Shown: positions 14,589 to 24,043 of the stretch, in pieces | Numbering within the stretch: position 1 is the stretch's first letter | Layout: every line of letters starts with the position of its first letter | Assembly (NCBI GenBank): GCA_002347365.1 | Contig: DDWT01000031.1 | Coordinates: forward strand, 7,053 to 71,052 | Length of the DNA stretch: 64,000 bases | Origin: Actinobacteria bacterium UBA2279 | GTDB taxonomy: Bacteria; Actinomycetota; Coriobacteriia; Anaerosomatales; Anaerosomataceae | Direction of reading: 5' to 3' | The notes under the pieces: generated by a model | Told to the model about the DNA's origin: nothing | What the model saw: the letters and a program-made list of their open reading frames with translations, nothing else | Database searches by the model: none | Position numbers and translations under genes: made by a program

Positions 14589-17342
14589 CTACGGTGTTGG
14601 CGTTGATACCTCGGAAGGTAGTCCCGCAAGCCTTGCCAGGACCTCACCGAGCTGATCGATGTATCTCCCGTACGCTGCCCAATCGCCCGACTTCTGCGCG
14701 GCGATCGCCTTAGCGTACAGCTCCTGGGCGAGCAGGGCGTCATCGCCCGTGTCGGGCGGCGTCTGACCACCAACCCCATCGGCGCCGTCGGAGACGGCCG
14801 GTCCGCTACCGAAGACCGCTGCCAGTGCGCTCTTGAGATCGGCCTCCATCGCCACCTTGTCGCCATAGGCGACAAGCACCCTCGTGAGCTGAGGCATCGC
14901 GGTCTTCTCTGCCTGCAGATAGAGCGGCTGTATGTAGACGATCGACGTATCGATAGGGATGACCAGCTGATTTCCGAAGAGCACGCCGCTACCGCGCTGG
15001 TTCCACAGCGTCAGCTGCTGACTGATGACCGGATCTTGGTTGACGCGAGCACTGACCTGTTCGGGTCCGAGCACAAGCTTCTGCTTGGGGAATGTGTAGA
15101 CGATGCGCTTGCCGTAGTCGGCGGGGTCGGACTTTGCCGCCATCCAGCCGATCATGTTGTCTTTGTTCCGAGGCGTGAACGGCATCATCATCATGAAATC
15201 CTCGGCGGACTCCTGTGGTAGCTGCATGAGCACATAGAACGGGTCCATCGGCGTCCCTGTGCCGTCGGCACTCTCACCCGGTAGCGCCCACTGGTCTTCT
15301 TTGTTGTAGAACACCTGCGGATCTTGCATGTGGTAGGTCTTGTACACCTCGGCCTGGACGCGGAAGAGGTCCTCGGGATAGCGCAGATGTTCGCGCACCG
15401 CATCCGGTATCTCAGAGCCGGGCTTCACGAGCTCGGGGAAGACCGCCCTCCATGTGGCGAGCAGCGGATCGGTCTCATCGAAGGCGTAGAGCGTGGTCGT
15501 TCCGTCGTACGCATCGACCGTCACCTTCACGCTGTTGCGCATGTAGTTGAGGTCACCGTAAACGGGCTGTGAGTACGGGAAGCGCGAAGAGGCCGTATAG
15601 CCATCCACGATCCAAATGACGCGGCCGTCGATGATCGCAGGATACGGGTCGCTGTCCAACGACAGCCACGGTGCAAGCGCACCGAGACGCTCGGTGAGAG
15701 AGCGCCGGAAGAGCACCTTGCTTTCGGGTGTGATGTAGGAGCTGAACAGTAGCTGGGGAGCCGAGAACCGCAACGCGAACGCAGCGCGCGTGACCAGGCC
15801 GCCCATCTCCACACCGCTGACCCCGTCGTAGCTCGTCGTCGCGTTCTGGTCGCCGACCGGGTAGTCGAACTCCTGGAGATCGGTTCCTGCGATCACGTAG
15901 TTGCTTGTCTGTTCGCCGAAGTAGATTCCGGGCTGGGTGACCTCGAGCACGCCGTCTCCGCTCGGCGGGATGTCTTTGAGGATGAAGTCCGGCAGGCCCT
16001 GCCCTGTCACCGTGTTGACCGGGCTCACGACCACGCCGTATCCATGCGTGTAGACGAGGTGCTGGTTGACCCATGTCTGCGCCTGTTCGGCAAGCTGACC
16101 GACGTTCATCTCACGGACCGAGATCAGCACCTGACTCTGTACGCCATCGATCCTGTAACGGTCGATATCGACGTCGCCGAACTCGTAGTAGGGCCTGATG
16201 CCCTGCAGCTGCTGGTAGCTCTGCGCCACGATGGCCGGATCCCACAGACGCACGTTGTCGATCGTGTCGGCGTTGGCCGCGATGTCGCTGGCCACCAGAC
16301 TCTCCTCGGCAGGGAACGCACGTACCTCTACCTGATCGAGGCCGAATGCGGCGCGCGTCATGCCGATGTTGCGCTCGATGTAGGGAGCCTCGGCAGCAAC
16401 CTCGTTCGGCGCGACACGGAACTGCTGGACGAGTGCCGGATAGACGCCGCCAATGAGGATCGAGGCTGCAACCCATGCACCGAAAGCGATGGCGGGAAGC
16501 CTCCAGCCGCGGAAGCGGATGTTGGCGATCAGCGCAATGCCGGAGAGAAGTGCGATGACGATCAGTATCTGCAACGCCGGGAGCTGTGCGTGGACGTCTG
16601 TGTACGAGGCGCCGAGCACCTGGCCGCGCGGCGAGAAGTTCAGCTCGTAGATGTCGATCCAATAGGCGAACGCTCGCACGACCACGATAAGCCCCGCAAG
16701 GACCGACAGGTGCGCCTTCACGTGCGGATCAAAACCCTTGAGACGCGCCCATGGCCGGATCGCTCCGGTGAGTACGTGTACTACCGCAGTCAGCAGAAGC
16801 GAGAGCAGGAGTGCACCGGTCAACCAGTCTGCGACGTCTCGGTAGACCGGCAGCGTGAAGAAGTAGAACGCGAGGTCCTTGCCGAACTGCGGATCCGTCA
16901 TGCCGAACGGCACCTGATTCAACCACAGCTGGAAATCGGTCCACTTGCCAGCCATGGCGGCACCGGAGAAGAGCGCGGTCAGCGCGCTCACACCGAACAC
17001 CGCCCAACCGAAGAAGTGTTCAAGGACTTCGCGAACCTGTCGGATCGCCATCTCGTATCGGAATCCGATCTCATCAGTGCTGCTGAGAACGGCGCGAGGT
17101 GCCATCGTCCGTGCGATCCTCAGGTTCACGAACATGATGATGAAGAAGACCGCGCCGAACGCCAGCCCGGTGATCCACTCCGAGGTCAGTGTGGTCCAGA
17201 ACACTCCCTGCTGGCCCAGACCCTCGAACCACAACAGGTCGGTGAAGAAAGTCGCGACGCCACCTGAGACGGCGAACAAAACGAATAGCACGGCGAGAAC
17301 GATCGCCAATGGGCGAGGTCGCCTTGGAGTGCGATCGGTCAT
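14589..17342 (-). CDS. UPF0182 (COG1615) family large membrane protein
   Basis: This is a 917-residue protein, typical for the family. ATG 17342 follows GAAAGGGAGACCC; upstream residues to 17444 lack a site. Seven membrane helices lie in residues 12-330 (for example LAIVLAVLFVLFAVSGGVAT). A long conserved extracytoplasmic region follows, with motifs such as NQRGSGVLFGNQLVIPIDTS near residue 790. Its C-terminal Gly/Pro/Thr-rich tail ends in helices resembling a small TPR-like segment. The family is widespread in actinobacteria, and its function is unknown. Confidence 0.9.
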   Translation of the reverse strand: MTDRTPRRPRPLAIVLAVLFVLFAVSGGVATFFTDLLWFEGLGQQGVFWTTLTSEWITGLAFGAVFFIIMFVNLRIARTMAPRAVLSSTDEIGFRYEMAIRQVREVLEHFFGWAVFGVSALTALFSGAAMAGKWTDFQLWLNQVPFGMTDPQFGKDLAFYFFTLPVYRDVADWLTGALLLSLLLTAVVHVLTGAIRPWARLKGFDPHVKAHLSVLAGLIVVVRAFAYWIDIYELNFSPRGQVLGASYTDVHAQLPALQILIVIALLSGIALIANIRFRGWRLPAIAFGAWVAASILIGGVYPALVQQFRVAPNEVAAEAPYIERNIGMTRAAFGLDQVEVRAFPAEESLVASDIAANADTIDNVRLWDPAIVAQSYQQLQGIRPYYEFGDVDIDRYRIDGVQSQVLISVREMNVGQLAEQAQTWVNQHLVYTHGYGVVVSPVNTVTGQGLPDFILKDIPPSGDGVLEVTQPGIYFGEQTSNYVIAGTDLQEFDYPVGDQNATTSYDGVSGVEMGGLVTRAAFALRFSAPQLLFSSYITPESKVLFRRSLTERLGALAPWLSLDSDPYPAIIDGRVIWIVDGYTASSRFPYSQPVYGDLNYMRNSVKVTVDAYDGTTTLYAFDETDPLLATWRAVFPELVKPGSEIPDAVREHLRYPEDLFRVQAEVYKTYHMQDPQVFYNKEDQWALPGESADGTGTPMDPFYVLMQLPQESAEDFMMMMPFTPRNKDNMIGWMAAKSDPADYGKRIVYTFPKQKLVLGPEQVSARVNQDPVISQQLTLWNQRGSGVLFGNQLVIPIDTSIVYIQPLYLQAEKTAMPQLTRVLVAYGDKVAMEADLKSALAAVFGSGPAVSDGADGVGGQTPPDTGDDALLAQELYAKAIAAQKSGDWAAYGRYIDQLGEVLARLAGLPSEVSTPTP

Positions 17343-17409
17343 GGGTCTCCCTTTCATCGAGTGCGTTCTTGAGTATGGTACCCGAGTGCCGACGTGAGTC
17401 TCGCTCAGT

Positions 17410-18894
17410 CTAGAGGAAGTCGGCGACGTCCACGTTCGTGCCACTCGGGTCGAGACACGCCCGTACTTCTCGACCGAGGCTTGCTTCGGGGTCCGAGAGA
17501 TCGATGTCGACAGGGTCGATCATGCCCCCCGACGCGTCGGCGATCACGCGGATCACGGGTCGAATGGGATCGCGGGGGCTTGGACTCACGACGATCGCGG
17601 TCTCGCCGGAAGAGAGCCGCACGATCGAACGCGGGGGATACGCACCCATCAGGCTGACGAACAGTCTCACCAACACGGGGTCGAGCGCCGTACCCGCGTT
17701 GCTCACAAGAACCTCAACCGCTTCGGATTGCAAGCGCGCACTGCTGTAGGCCCGCTTGGAGGTCATCGCGTCGTAGGCATCGGCGACCGCAACGATCCTG
17801 CTTGCCAGGTGCTGCTGGCGTGGCGGCATCTGCTGAGGATAACCCGCGAGGTCGAGCCGCATATGGTGCTCGAAGATGACGAGGAGCGCCGCCTTGTCGA
17901 GTCCCGGTGTCAGCGCTGCATGCTCCGCGCCCAGAACGGGATGCTGGCGCACGGTGGCCCACTCGTCGGAGGTCAGCGGCCCCGGCTTGTTGAGTACGGC
18001 AGAGGCGACGGTCATCTTGCCGATATCGTGTAGCAGAGCACCCACGCCGAGCGTTGAAAGAAAGCGGTACTCTTTGGTGAGCATGGAGCCGAGTGCGAGA
18101 GAAAGAATCGCCACGTTGACCGAGTGGAAGAATGTGTACTCGTCGTAGTTCTTCAGTCCCGAAAGCTCGAGCATCGCATAGCGATTCGCCAGCACGTTGT
18201 CGACGAGACTCCGCACGCTGGCCTTGACCCGGGGCACGTTCAGCGACTCGTTGCCACGCACCAGCTGGTCGAGTTCCCGTAGCAGGTCGATGGCATCGGT
18301 GTATGAGACCTTCGCCGCTTTCCGCGCATCATCACCGCTGCCGACCTCCCTCAACACAGTCACGGTGCTGACTTCGATGTGTGCAAGCCCGGCGCTCTGC
18401 ATCAAAGCGGCGATGCCGCCTCGCTTCTCCATACCCTCCGGATCACTCCCCAGAATGACCGCGAAACGCTCCAGCTCCCTGCGCTCCAACCCTCGCTTGA
18501 AGCGCAGTGTGCCTACGCCGATAGCGGTCATGTCACGGATGAGCTGGTCGAACAGGACGCTGTCTTCAGCAAGAAGCTGTTCGCCAAGGAGCAACTCATC
18601 TTCGAAGAAGGTGAGCGGGACATCCACGCCCTCCGAATGGTACTGCGCGATCACCGGGAGCAGTTCGTCGATAGCCTGAGACGTCGCAGGGTGATCCGCG
18701 GGGTAGAAGCGTATGGTGCGGCGCAACGCATACAGGCGCGCCAGTAGATCGCGAACGCGCTTGACCTGCGGAGCCGAGAACTGCCGGGTAGCACCTGAAA
18801 CAGCTACCTCTGTCGTGATGTGTTCGATCCCATGGCCGATCGAGGAGGCACCGGCAGCCTCGCGCGCGGCCTGGGGCTCATGCTCGTCGCTCAT
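17410..18894 (-). CDS. HD-GYP-like protein with shared N-terminal 'LYP' domain (module A)
   Basis: This is a 494-residue cytoplasmic protein. Residues about 45-190 form a domain also found in the genes at 18891, 26959 and 28938 (RRTIRFYP at 58-65, then LTFFEDELLLGEQLL and GVGTLRFKRGLERREL). The HD domain follows with FFHSVNVAILS, LLHDIGKM and HPVLGAEHA. The GYP motif is FEHHMRLDLAGYP, lacking the usual DGxGYP Gly. HD-GYP enzymes hydrolyse cyclic-di-GMP; activity here is uncertain. A C-terminal segment (GAYPPRSIVRLSSGETAIVV) is normal for the family. The start overlaps the HEAT gene stop by ATGA. Confidence 0.8.
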   Translation of the reverse strand: MSDEHEPQAAREAAGASSIGHGIEHITTEVAVSGATRQFSAPQVKRVRDLLARLYALRRTIRFYPADHPATSQAIDELLPVIAQYHSEGVDVPLTFFEDELLLGEQLLAEDSVLFDQLIRDMTAIGVGTLRFKRGLERRELERFAVILGSDPEGMEKRGGIAALMQSAGLAHIEVSTVTVLREVGSGDDARKAAKVSYTDAIDLLRELDQLVRGNESLNVPRVKASVRSLVDNVLANRYAMLELSGLKNYDEYTFFHSVNVAILSLALGSMLTKEYRFLSTLGVGALLHDIGKMTVASAVLNKPGPLTSDEWATVRQHPVLGAEHAALTPGLDKAALLVIFEHHMRLDLAGYPQQMPPRQQHLASRIVAVADAYDAMTSKRAYSSARLQSEAVEVLVSNAGTALDPVLVRLFVSLMGAYPPRSIVRLSSGETAIVVSPSPRDPIRPVIRVIADASGGMIDPVDIDLSDPEASLGREVRACLDPSGTNVDVADFL

Positions 18895-21068
18895 GTCGTG
18901 CCCTCCCCCGCCATCCCCGTGCTCCGCGGTGCCGCAAGCGCGGCCAATGCAGACTCGGCGGCGGTGCGTACTTCACGTGCACGCGCGGTGCGTGCGAAAG
19001 TCCTCTGTCGCGCAAGGTCCTCAAGCACGGGCTTCGCATCCGCATCGCCGATCCTGCCGAGAGCCTCGATAGCTTCCACGCGGGGTCCGATCTCGCGGTT
19101 CCCTCTCCCGTCACCGCGCGCGACCTCGGCCAGGGGCCGAACCGCGCCGCGAACACCCAGCGTCCCCAGGTAGCGCGCCGCAAGACGCACGTTCTGCTCG
19201 TCATCATCGCCGAGTGCCGCGATCAGCATCTCCTCGGCCATTCTGTGCCGAATCCCCGAGAGCGCACGTATGGTCTCCCGGCGCACACGCGCGTCGCTGT
19301 GACGTAGCGTTCGGGCGAGGTAGGAGACGATTGAAGCCGCATGAGTGGCGGCAAGGATGCTGACCACGTTTCGAACGACATACCACCGCGGATCGGTCAC
19401 ATGCGATCCAAGGCGTTCGATGTTGTCACTTGCGACCTCGGACAGCAGGTCCACGAGCGCCTTCCTGCCGGCCATGTCGGGCTCATCGGCGAGCACTTCA
19501 AGAAGCGGCGGGATCGCGTGGCCGTCGAGAGCCGTGAGCAGATGTCGGCAGGCGGCGTACTCCTTCGTCCCGAATTCGAAGACGCGTAGCGCCTGTGTGA
19601 CCAAGTGCATCGCGCGGGGACTCGCCAGCAGCTCGATCGCCGCGCGCACTCGTGCGCGTTGTTCCGGATCAAGCGTTTCATCGGTCTCAAGATGAGTCAA
19701 CACCGCGGCGACATGCGCGGCCGACTCATACTCTCCCCACTCGACCAGAAGAGCGAGGTTGTCCTCAACGAGCGCCAGAAGCGACGCGAACACATCGGGA
19801 CGGCGCTCCAGGGACGCGATGGACACGAGGGTGGAGAGGATGTCGCCGTCGCTGACGCCTTCGAGCGCTTCAGCCTTCAAGGCGGCGAACTCGACGTCTT
19901 CAGCATCGGCGGTTCTGTCCTGTGGAGCGAGATCCACAAGACTCAAGACACTCGCGAGAGCATCCCCGTTGGTGCCCTGTTCAGGAGTCTGCGACTGCAA
20001 CCGTGTAGGCGCCGCGCCCTCCAGTACTGCCGACATCGCCGTCACGGACGCACCTTGCGCCTCCATCGCGCTCTGGGCGGCCCCGAGCACCTCTTCCCGA
20101 CTCGCCAGACTGATCGCGGTGAGGTTTCTGATGGCCCGGGCCAAGCCCTCCTGAGAGACAGGGTCGTCACTCAGCGCTGTGACCAGCGCACCGCATATCT
20201 CACCGAGGTCGAGCTGACGCAAGACACCCGCGACCGCATCATCGACCCGGGCTTCTTCCAGCAGATGCTCGGTCAGCAGACGGAAGCGGGTGTCTTCTTC
20301 AAGACCCATGACCGCCTCGGCGATCGATCTGAATAGGGCCGGCTGGTCTTCGGCGAGCTCGTTTCGGGCGACACGAGACAGCTCCGTGACGACCGCAGCC
20401 AGACGTCCCATGGAGACCTCTACCCCGCGCCCGTGCGCCGTCTCCGCAAGATGACGTCCCACCAGACGGGGGCTCTGCGCGAAACGCACGAGCAAGCGTT
20501 GGTCACGCGGGCGCGCCAGGTGCCCGCGTTCAAGAATCGCGTCGATCCGGTCTGAGCTCGGCGGCCACTCCTCACCTGCGACCGTCATCTCCTCGGCATC
20601 CTCAGGGAGCGCGGCGTCGATGATCTTGGTGCTCACGTCTTTGACCGTGATGCTGTCGATCTGCCGTTCCCACATTCGCGCCTCGAACCCTCCGAAAGAA
20701 GCGAGCGCGTCGGGGTGCTCTTGCAGCACGGCCAGGAATTCCACAAGCTCTCGCTCGCTGACACCGGTGTGGAAGCGGAATTCAGCTATGCCGCGGGAGT
20801 AGAAATCGCGCGCGAACTCCTCAAAGGCCGGCTGGCCGGGAAGAACCGGTTGGCCGTCGACGATGAGACCCTCTTTGAGAACGTAGAATCGGATGTCGGC
20901 GTGCTCGCGAAGAAGATGCCGCAACTGCAAGAGGGCCTCGCGGGCATTCTCACGAGGAATGGCGCTCGCGGGCGGGTAGAGTTTCACCGCTTTATAGGTG
21001 ACCAAGAGTTGTCTGACGAACCGTTCGACCGGCTCGGGCGCACGTTTGTCATTCCTAGCGGCTGCCAC
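18891..21068 (-). CDS. HEAT-repeat protein with shared N-terminal 'LYP' domain (module A)
   Basis: This is a 725-residue soluble protein; the start is GTG 21068, with GAGGGG upstream. Residues 10-150 repeat the domain of its partner gene (KAVKLYPP at 26-33, LKEGLIVDGQPVL, GIAEFRFHTGVSERELVEFL). The remainder is helical and ends in clear HEAT repeats: HSDARVRRETIRALSGI, then NVRLAARYLGTLGVRGAVRP and PRVEAIEALGRIGDADAKP. HEAT arrays bind protein partners. Overlap with the downstream HD-GYP gene suggests the two proteins form one complex. No enzymatic motif is seen. Confidence 0.75.
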   Translation of the reverse strand: MAAARNDKRAPEPVERFVRQLLVTYKAVKLYPPASAIPRENAREALLQLRHLLREHADIRFYVLKEGLIVDGQPVLPGQPAFEEFARDFYSRGIAEFRFHTGVSERELVEFLAVLQEHPDALASFGGFEARMWERQIDSITVKDVSTKIIDAALPEDAEEMTVAGEEWPPSSDRIDAILERGHLARPRDQRLLVRFAQSPRLVGRHLAETAHGRGVEVSMGRLAAVVTELSRVARNELAEDQPALFRSIAEAVMGLEEDTRFRLLTEHLLEEARVDDAVAGVLRQLDLGEICGALVTALSDDPVSQEGLARAIRNLTAISLASREEVLGAAQSAMEAQGASVTAMSAVLEGAAPTRLQSQTPEQGTNGDALASVLSLVDLAPQDRTADAEDVEFAALKAEALEGVSDGDILSTLVSIASLERRPDVFASLLALVEDNLALLVEWGEYESAAHVAAVLTHLETDETLDPEQRARVRAAIELLASPRAMHLVTQALRVFEFGTKEYAACRHLLTALDGHAIPPLLEVLADEPDMAGRKALVDLLSEVASDNIERLGSHVTDPRWYVVRNVVSILAATHAASIVSYLARTLRHSDARVRRETIRALSGIRHRMAEEMLIAALGDDDEQNVRLAARYLGTLGVRGAVRPLAEVARGDGRGNREIGPRVEAIEALGRIGDADAKPVLEDLARQRTFARTARAREVRTAAESALAALAAPRSTGMAGEGTT

Positions 21069-21136
21069 GTGGTGTTCCCCTCGGTGCGGGTGGGGCTCGG
21101 ATCCATTCGATTATGCCGCTCTGCGCGCACAGATGC

Positions 21137-21142
21137 TATCAT
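21137..21142 (+). promoter_or_regulatory. Candidate -10 box of leaderless maf
   Basis: TATCAT lies six bases before ATG 21149, with no ribosome-binding sequence between them. That spacing places the transcription start on the start codon, the pattern of leaderless mRNAs that are common in actinobacteria. No good -35 box is visible. Confidence 0.35.
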
Positions 21143-21148
21143 CCGCGC

Positions 21149-21823
21149 ATGGATGACCTCGCGTACTCACTGTTGCTTGCTTCGGCCTCACCGCGTCGCC
21201 GTCGGCTGATCGAATGGCTCGGCATTCCCGTCGAGGTGACCTCCGTTGACACACCCGAGGAGCTCGATTCCCCCCTCGCGGTCGACCCTGCAGCGCTAGC
21301 GACCTTCATAGCTGTCGAGAAGGCCGTCGCGGCAGCACCGCTTGCGGAGGCAGGACAGCTCGTACTCGCCTGCGACACTATCGTCGTCCATGAGGGCGTC
21401 GTTCTGGGGAAGCCGACGGACCTTGAAGATGCCTACCGGATGCTGCGCTCGCTATCTGGCGGGGAACACGAAGTAGTGACGGGTGTCGCACTGCTCAGCG
21501 GAGACGGAGAGCCGCACGCGTTCCCGGTCGTGACCCGGGTCCGCATGCACGAACTAACCCGGCAGGACCTCGACGTGTGGGCGGCACGGGGCGAGCTTCT
21601 CGGCTGCGCAGGGGCGTACAACATCGAGAGTCACCTCGCGACAGTGGAGTTGAGCGAGTGCTACCGCAACGTCATGGGCCTGCCACTCTGCCACATCTAC
21701 CTTGCCATGGCATCGGGCGAGATCGAGGGAGTCCCGGCGGGGCTACGCTCTCCGCTCGCCGCATGTGACGCCGACCGATGCGTGAACTGCGCCCTCGGCA
21801 GAAGTCTGACTGCCGACTGCTAG
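21149..21823 (+). CDS. maf: Maf-family nucleoside triphosphate pyrophosphatase
   Basis: This is a 224-residue protein. The N-terminal LLLASASPRRRRLIEWLGIP is the Maf nucleotide loop. ACDTIVVHEG and LGKPTDLEDAYRMLRSLSG carry the catalytic Asp and Lys. GAYNIES...NVMGLPL closes the active site. The family hydrolyses non-canonical or canonical dTTP/UTP/CTP and affects septation in some bacteria. The C-terminus carries an extra Cys-rich tail (CDADRCVNCALG). The stop is shared with the convergent methyltransferase through CTAG. Confidence 0.9.
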   Translation: MDDLAYSLLLASASPRRRRLIEWLGIPVEVTSVDTPEELDSPLAVDPAALATFIAVEKAVAAAPLAEAGQLVLACDTIVVHEGVVLGKPTDLEDAYRMLRSLSGGEHEVVTGVALLSGDGEPHAFPVVTRVRMHELTRQDLDVWAARGELLGCAGAYNIESHLATVELSECYRNVMGLPLCHIYLAMASGEIEGVPAGLRSPLAACDADRCVNCALGRSLTADC

Positions 21824-22647
21824 ACGCGTCGGGCGACGAGCACGATAGACTCGTCGACCTCCGGTTCCAGCGACTTGCCCTCATGGTCACCGTAGATCAC
21901 GACGTCGGCAAAGCCGGCACGCGAGAGTTCTGCAGTGATCATGTCGTAGGGCATCGCGAAGTGCAGCGAGCGGCGGGTCCGCAGGCTCCAGCCTCCCGAC
22001 TCGTCGGCATCGAGCGTTGCGGGCCAGCTTTCGATCGTATGCGAGGCATCTCGGACTCCGGGATCGCGAACCAGCGTCACGAAATCGAACAGTATCCCGT
22101 CATGCTCCGGAGTGTAGTCAAGCAGCCGAAGGAAGAACTTGTCGCCCCCGGGGGTCTCGCGAAACACCGGATTCATAGTACGCACCCGGTGGTCGATGAG
22201 CCGCGCGTGATTGAGATAGTGCAGCACCAAAAGGCCGCCTGGCCGCAGTGCCGACGCGAAGTCGCGCAACGCGGTATGCAGACCCGCGAGCGAGCGCACG
22301 TGCGGGAGTGCGTTGCCGGTGCACGTGACAGCATCCACCGGTTCTCCCACGATGCGTGAAACCTCACCGAAGCCGCCTTCGACGATGCGCACGTCACTGC
22401 CGGCGCGCTCCGCGTTCTCCCGCGCCAGTTGCAGCATGTCCTTACTCGGATCGATCGCAGTCACGTCGAGGCCCCACGAACGGAACATGATCGCGTGTCG
22501 TGAACTGCCCGCACCCACATCGGCCACAGATCGTACATCGGCCTCGGCAAAGACCCGACGGAAGAACGGGCCCTCCCTTTCCAGACGGCGGTCCCAGTTC
22601 ACGAGCTCGTCGTACTCGCGCTCCTCGTTGTGTATCGCCTCGAACAT
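21820..22647 (-). CDS. Class I SAM-dependent methyltransferase
   Basis: This is a 275-residue protein. The SAM-binding motif I is VADVGAGSSRHA, followed by an acidic residue at the end of strand 2 (LDVTAIDPS). VDAVTCTGNALPHV is motif II and LRPGGLLVLHY motif III. The C-terminal part (DFVTLVRDPGVRD) is a substrate-binding beta region of the glycine N-methyltransferase-like group. The acceptor is unknown. It is the last gene of the operon that begins near 26842, five bases after the amidohydrolase stop. Confidence 0.8.
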   Translation of the reverse strand: MFEAIHNEEREYDELVNWDRRLEREGPFFRRVFAEADVRSVADVGAGSSRHAIMFRSWGLDVTAIDPSKDMLQLARENAERAGSDVRIVEGGFGEVSRIVGEPVDAVTCTGNALPHVRSLAGLHTALRDFASALRPGGLLVLHYLNHARLIDHRVRTMNPVFRETPGGDKFFLRLLDYTPEHDGILFDFVTLVRDPGVRDASHTIESWPATLDADESGGWSLRTRRSLHFAMPYDMITAELSRAGFADVVIYGDHEGKSLEPEVDESIVLVARRV

Positions 22648-22652
22648 GCCTT

Positions 22653-23573
22653 CTAGTCATCCAATCCGAATACCCGCACGGCGTTGCCCCGTGCGATCAG
22701 GTCGCGGTCTTTCTCGGACAGGCCTATCTCCTCCAGCGTGCGGAGCTGCTGGTGCTTGATCCACTTGCGGTAGGGTGCCGTTGTTCCCGAATCGGTGCCG
22801 AAAAGGACGCGCTCCGGACCGAGCGCTGTCACGGAACGCAGGAACACGTCGCCGAGCGTATAGCCGTTGGGGTCGTAGTCCATCCAGTTGTTCGTCCCGG
22901 ATGAGTCCAGGCAGACGTTCTTGCACTGGTAGCACAGACGCAGCGCTTCATGCAGATAGCCCGCGCCGAAGTGTGCGATGACGAATGTTATCTCAGGGAA
23001 GTCGCGCGCCACCGGAGAGAGGTCGGTGGGGTCCGCATAGCGCATATCACCGGTCGGGTCGACCGTGACACCGTAATGGACGATCATCGGCGCCTTGAGC
23101 TCGGCGGCCTTCTCGAAGAAGGGCCGACACGCTGGATCCGAGAGTCGGTAGCTGCGATTGACGGGCAACAGCTTCACGCCTTTGAAGCCCGCCGCCATCT
23201 CACGCTCCAGCAGCGCCGCCGCGTAAGGTGTCCGGGGATCGACGTAGGCGAGTGCATGCACGTGTCCCCGGGCCGCCACCAGGAAGTCACGCGTGTATTG
23301 CGAGTCTTCGATGACGCTGACGACCAGTGCCTTCGCCACACCGGCATCATGGATACGCTGTGCATACCACTCCGCCATCGTCGACGCGTCCAGGTCCGGC
23401 AGAGTCTCATTGCGCTTCCCGAACTTGCGCTCCTGAAGCGCCCGCTTGAAGCGCGGGTTCGCGTCGGGGTTCGATGCGATGAACTCGGCGAACAGAGGCA
23501 CCGAGAACATGTGCGTGTGCGTGTCCACGACGTCACCGGGCCGCGTGACCGGAGCAGGCTTGAGCGGCGTCAC
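22653..23573 (-). CDS. Amidohydrolase-2 family metal-dependent hydrolase/decarboxylase
   Basis: This is a 306-residue protein. The start is GTG 23573, overlapping the PspC stop by GTGA. The TIM-barrel metal site DTHTHMF opens the domain. Further barrel residues are KGVKLLPVNRSYRLSDP, APMIVHYGV (His ligand), FVIAHFGAGY (second His) and LFGTDSG (Asp). Members include 2-amino-3-carboxymuconate semialdehyde decarboxylases and lactonases. The substrate is unknown. Its place in an envelope-stress operon is odd for a catabolic enzyme. Confidence 0.75.
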   Translation of the reverse strand: MTPLKPAPVTRPGDVVDTHTHMFSVPLFAEFIASNPDANPRFKRALQERKFGKRNETLPDLDASTMAEWYAQRIHDAGVAKALVVSVIEDSQYTRDFLVAARGHVHALAYVDPRTPYAAALLEREMAAGFKGVKLLPVNRSYRLSDPACRPFFEKAAELKAPMIVHYGVTVDPTGDMRYADPTDLSPVARDFPEITFVIAHFGAGYLHEALRLCYQCKNVCLDSSGTNNWMDYDPNGYTLGDVFLRSVTALGPERVLFGTDSGTTAPYRKWIKHQQLRTLEEIGLSEKDRDLIARGNAVRVFGLDD

Positions 23574-24025
23574 TGCACCACCGGCTCCTCGGGTACCACG
23601 ATCAACATGACTATGTAGGCGATGATGAGCCCCCCGACGTTGGCCAGCATGAGGCCGATGAATGCCAGCCGCAACAGCGTCGGGTCGATTCCGAAGTACT
23701 TGGCCAAGCCGCCGAGCACACCGCCGATCCACTTGTCACTGCGAGAACGGTACAGACGTGTACCCTTCTCGGGCACGTGTGGAGCCGAGCCCCCTCGCGA
23801 CCACATGATGATGACGACGCCGATGATGATGACAGCCAGACCCCAGCCCGCGTTGCGCGCGTAGTTCCAGCCCGTCCAGAAGATGTCCGGAACCAGACCC
23901 AGACGCCAGATCGAGAGCCAGATACCGACCACCACCAACATGACGCCGATGATGAGTGCCGGCTTGCCATCGCCCTGCTTGAAGGGATCCTGCGGTACGG
24001 GCCCTTGCGGGTGTTCGTTGCTCAC
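23570..24025 (-). CDS. PspC-domain membrane protein with N-terminal extra helices
   Basis: This is a 151-residue protein. The start is GTG 24025 with GAGGAGGAAAC upstream. Two N-terminal membrane helices (about 25-43 and 58-75) are followed by the PspC domain: RLYRSRSDKWIGGVLGGLAK, YFGIDPTLLRLAFI and a final helix ending IVVPEEP. PspC is an inner-membrane sensor of envelope stress in the phage-shock system. No PspA or PspB is encoded nearby. Confidence 0.8.
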   Translation of the reverse strand: MSNEHPQGPVPQDPFKQGDGKPALIIGVMLVVVGIWLSIWRLGLVPDIFWTGWNYARNAGWGLAVIIIGVVIIMWSRGGSAPHVPEKGTRLYRSRSDKWIGGVLGGLAKYFGIDPTLLRLAFIGLMLANVGGLIIAYIVMLIVVPEEPVVQ

Positions 24026-24043
24026 GTTTCCTCCTCGGGATGC

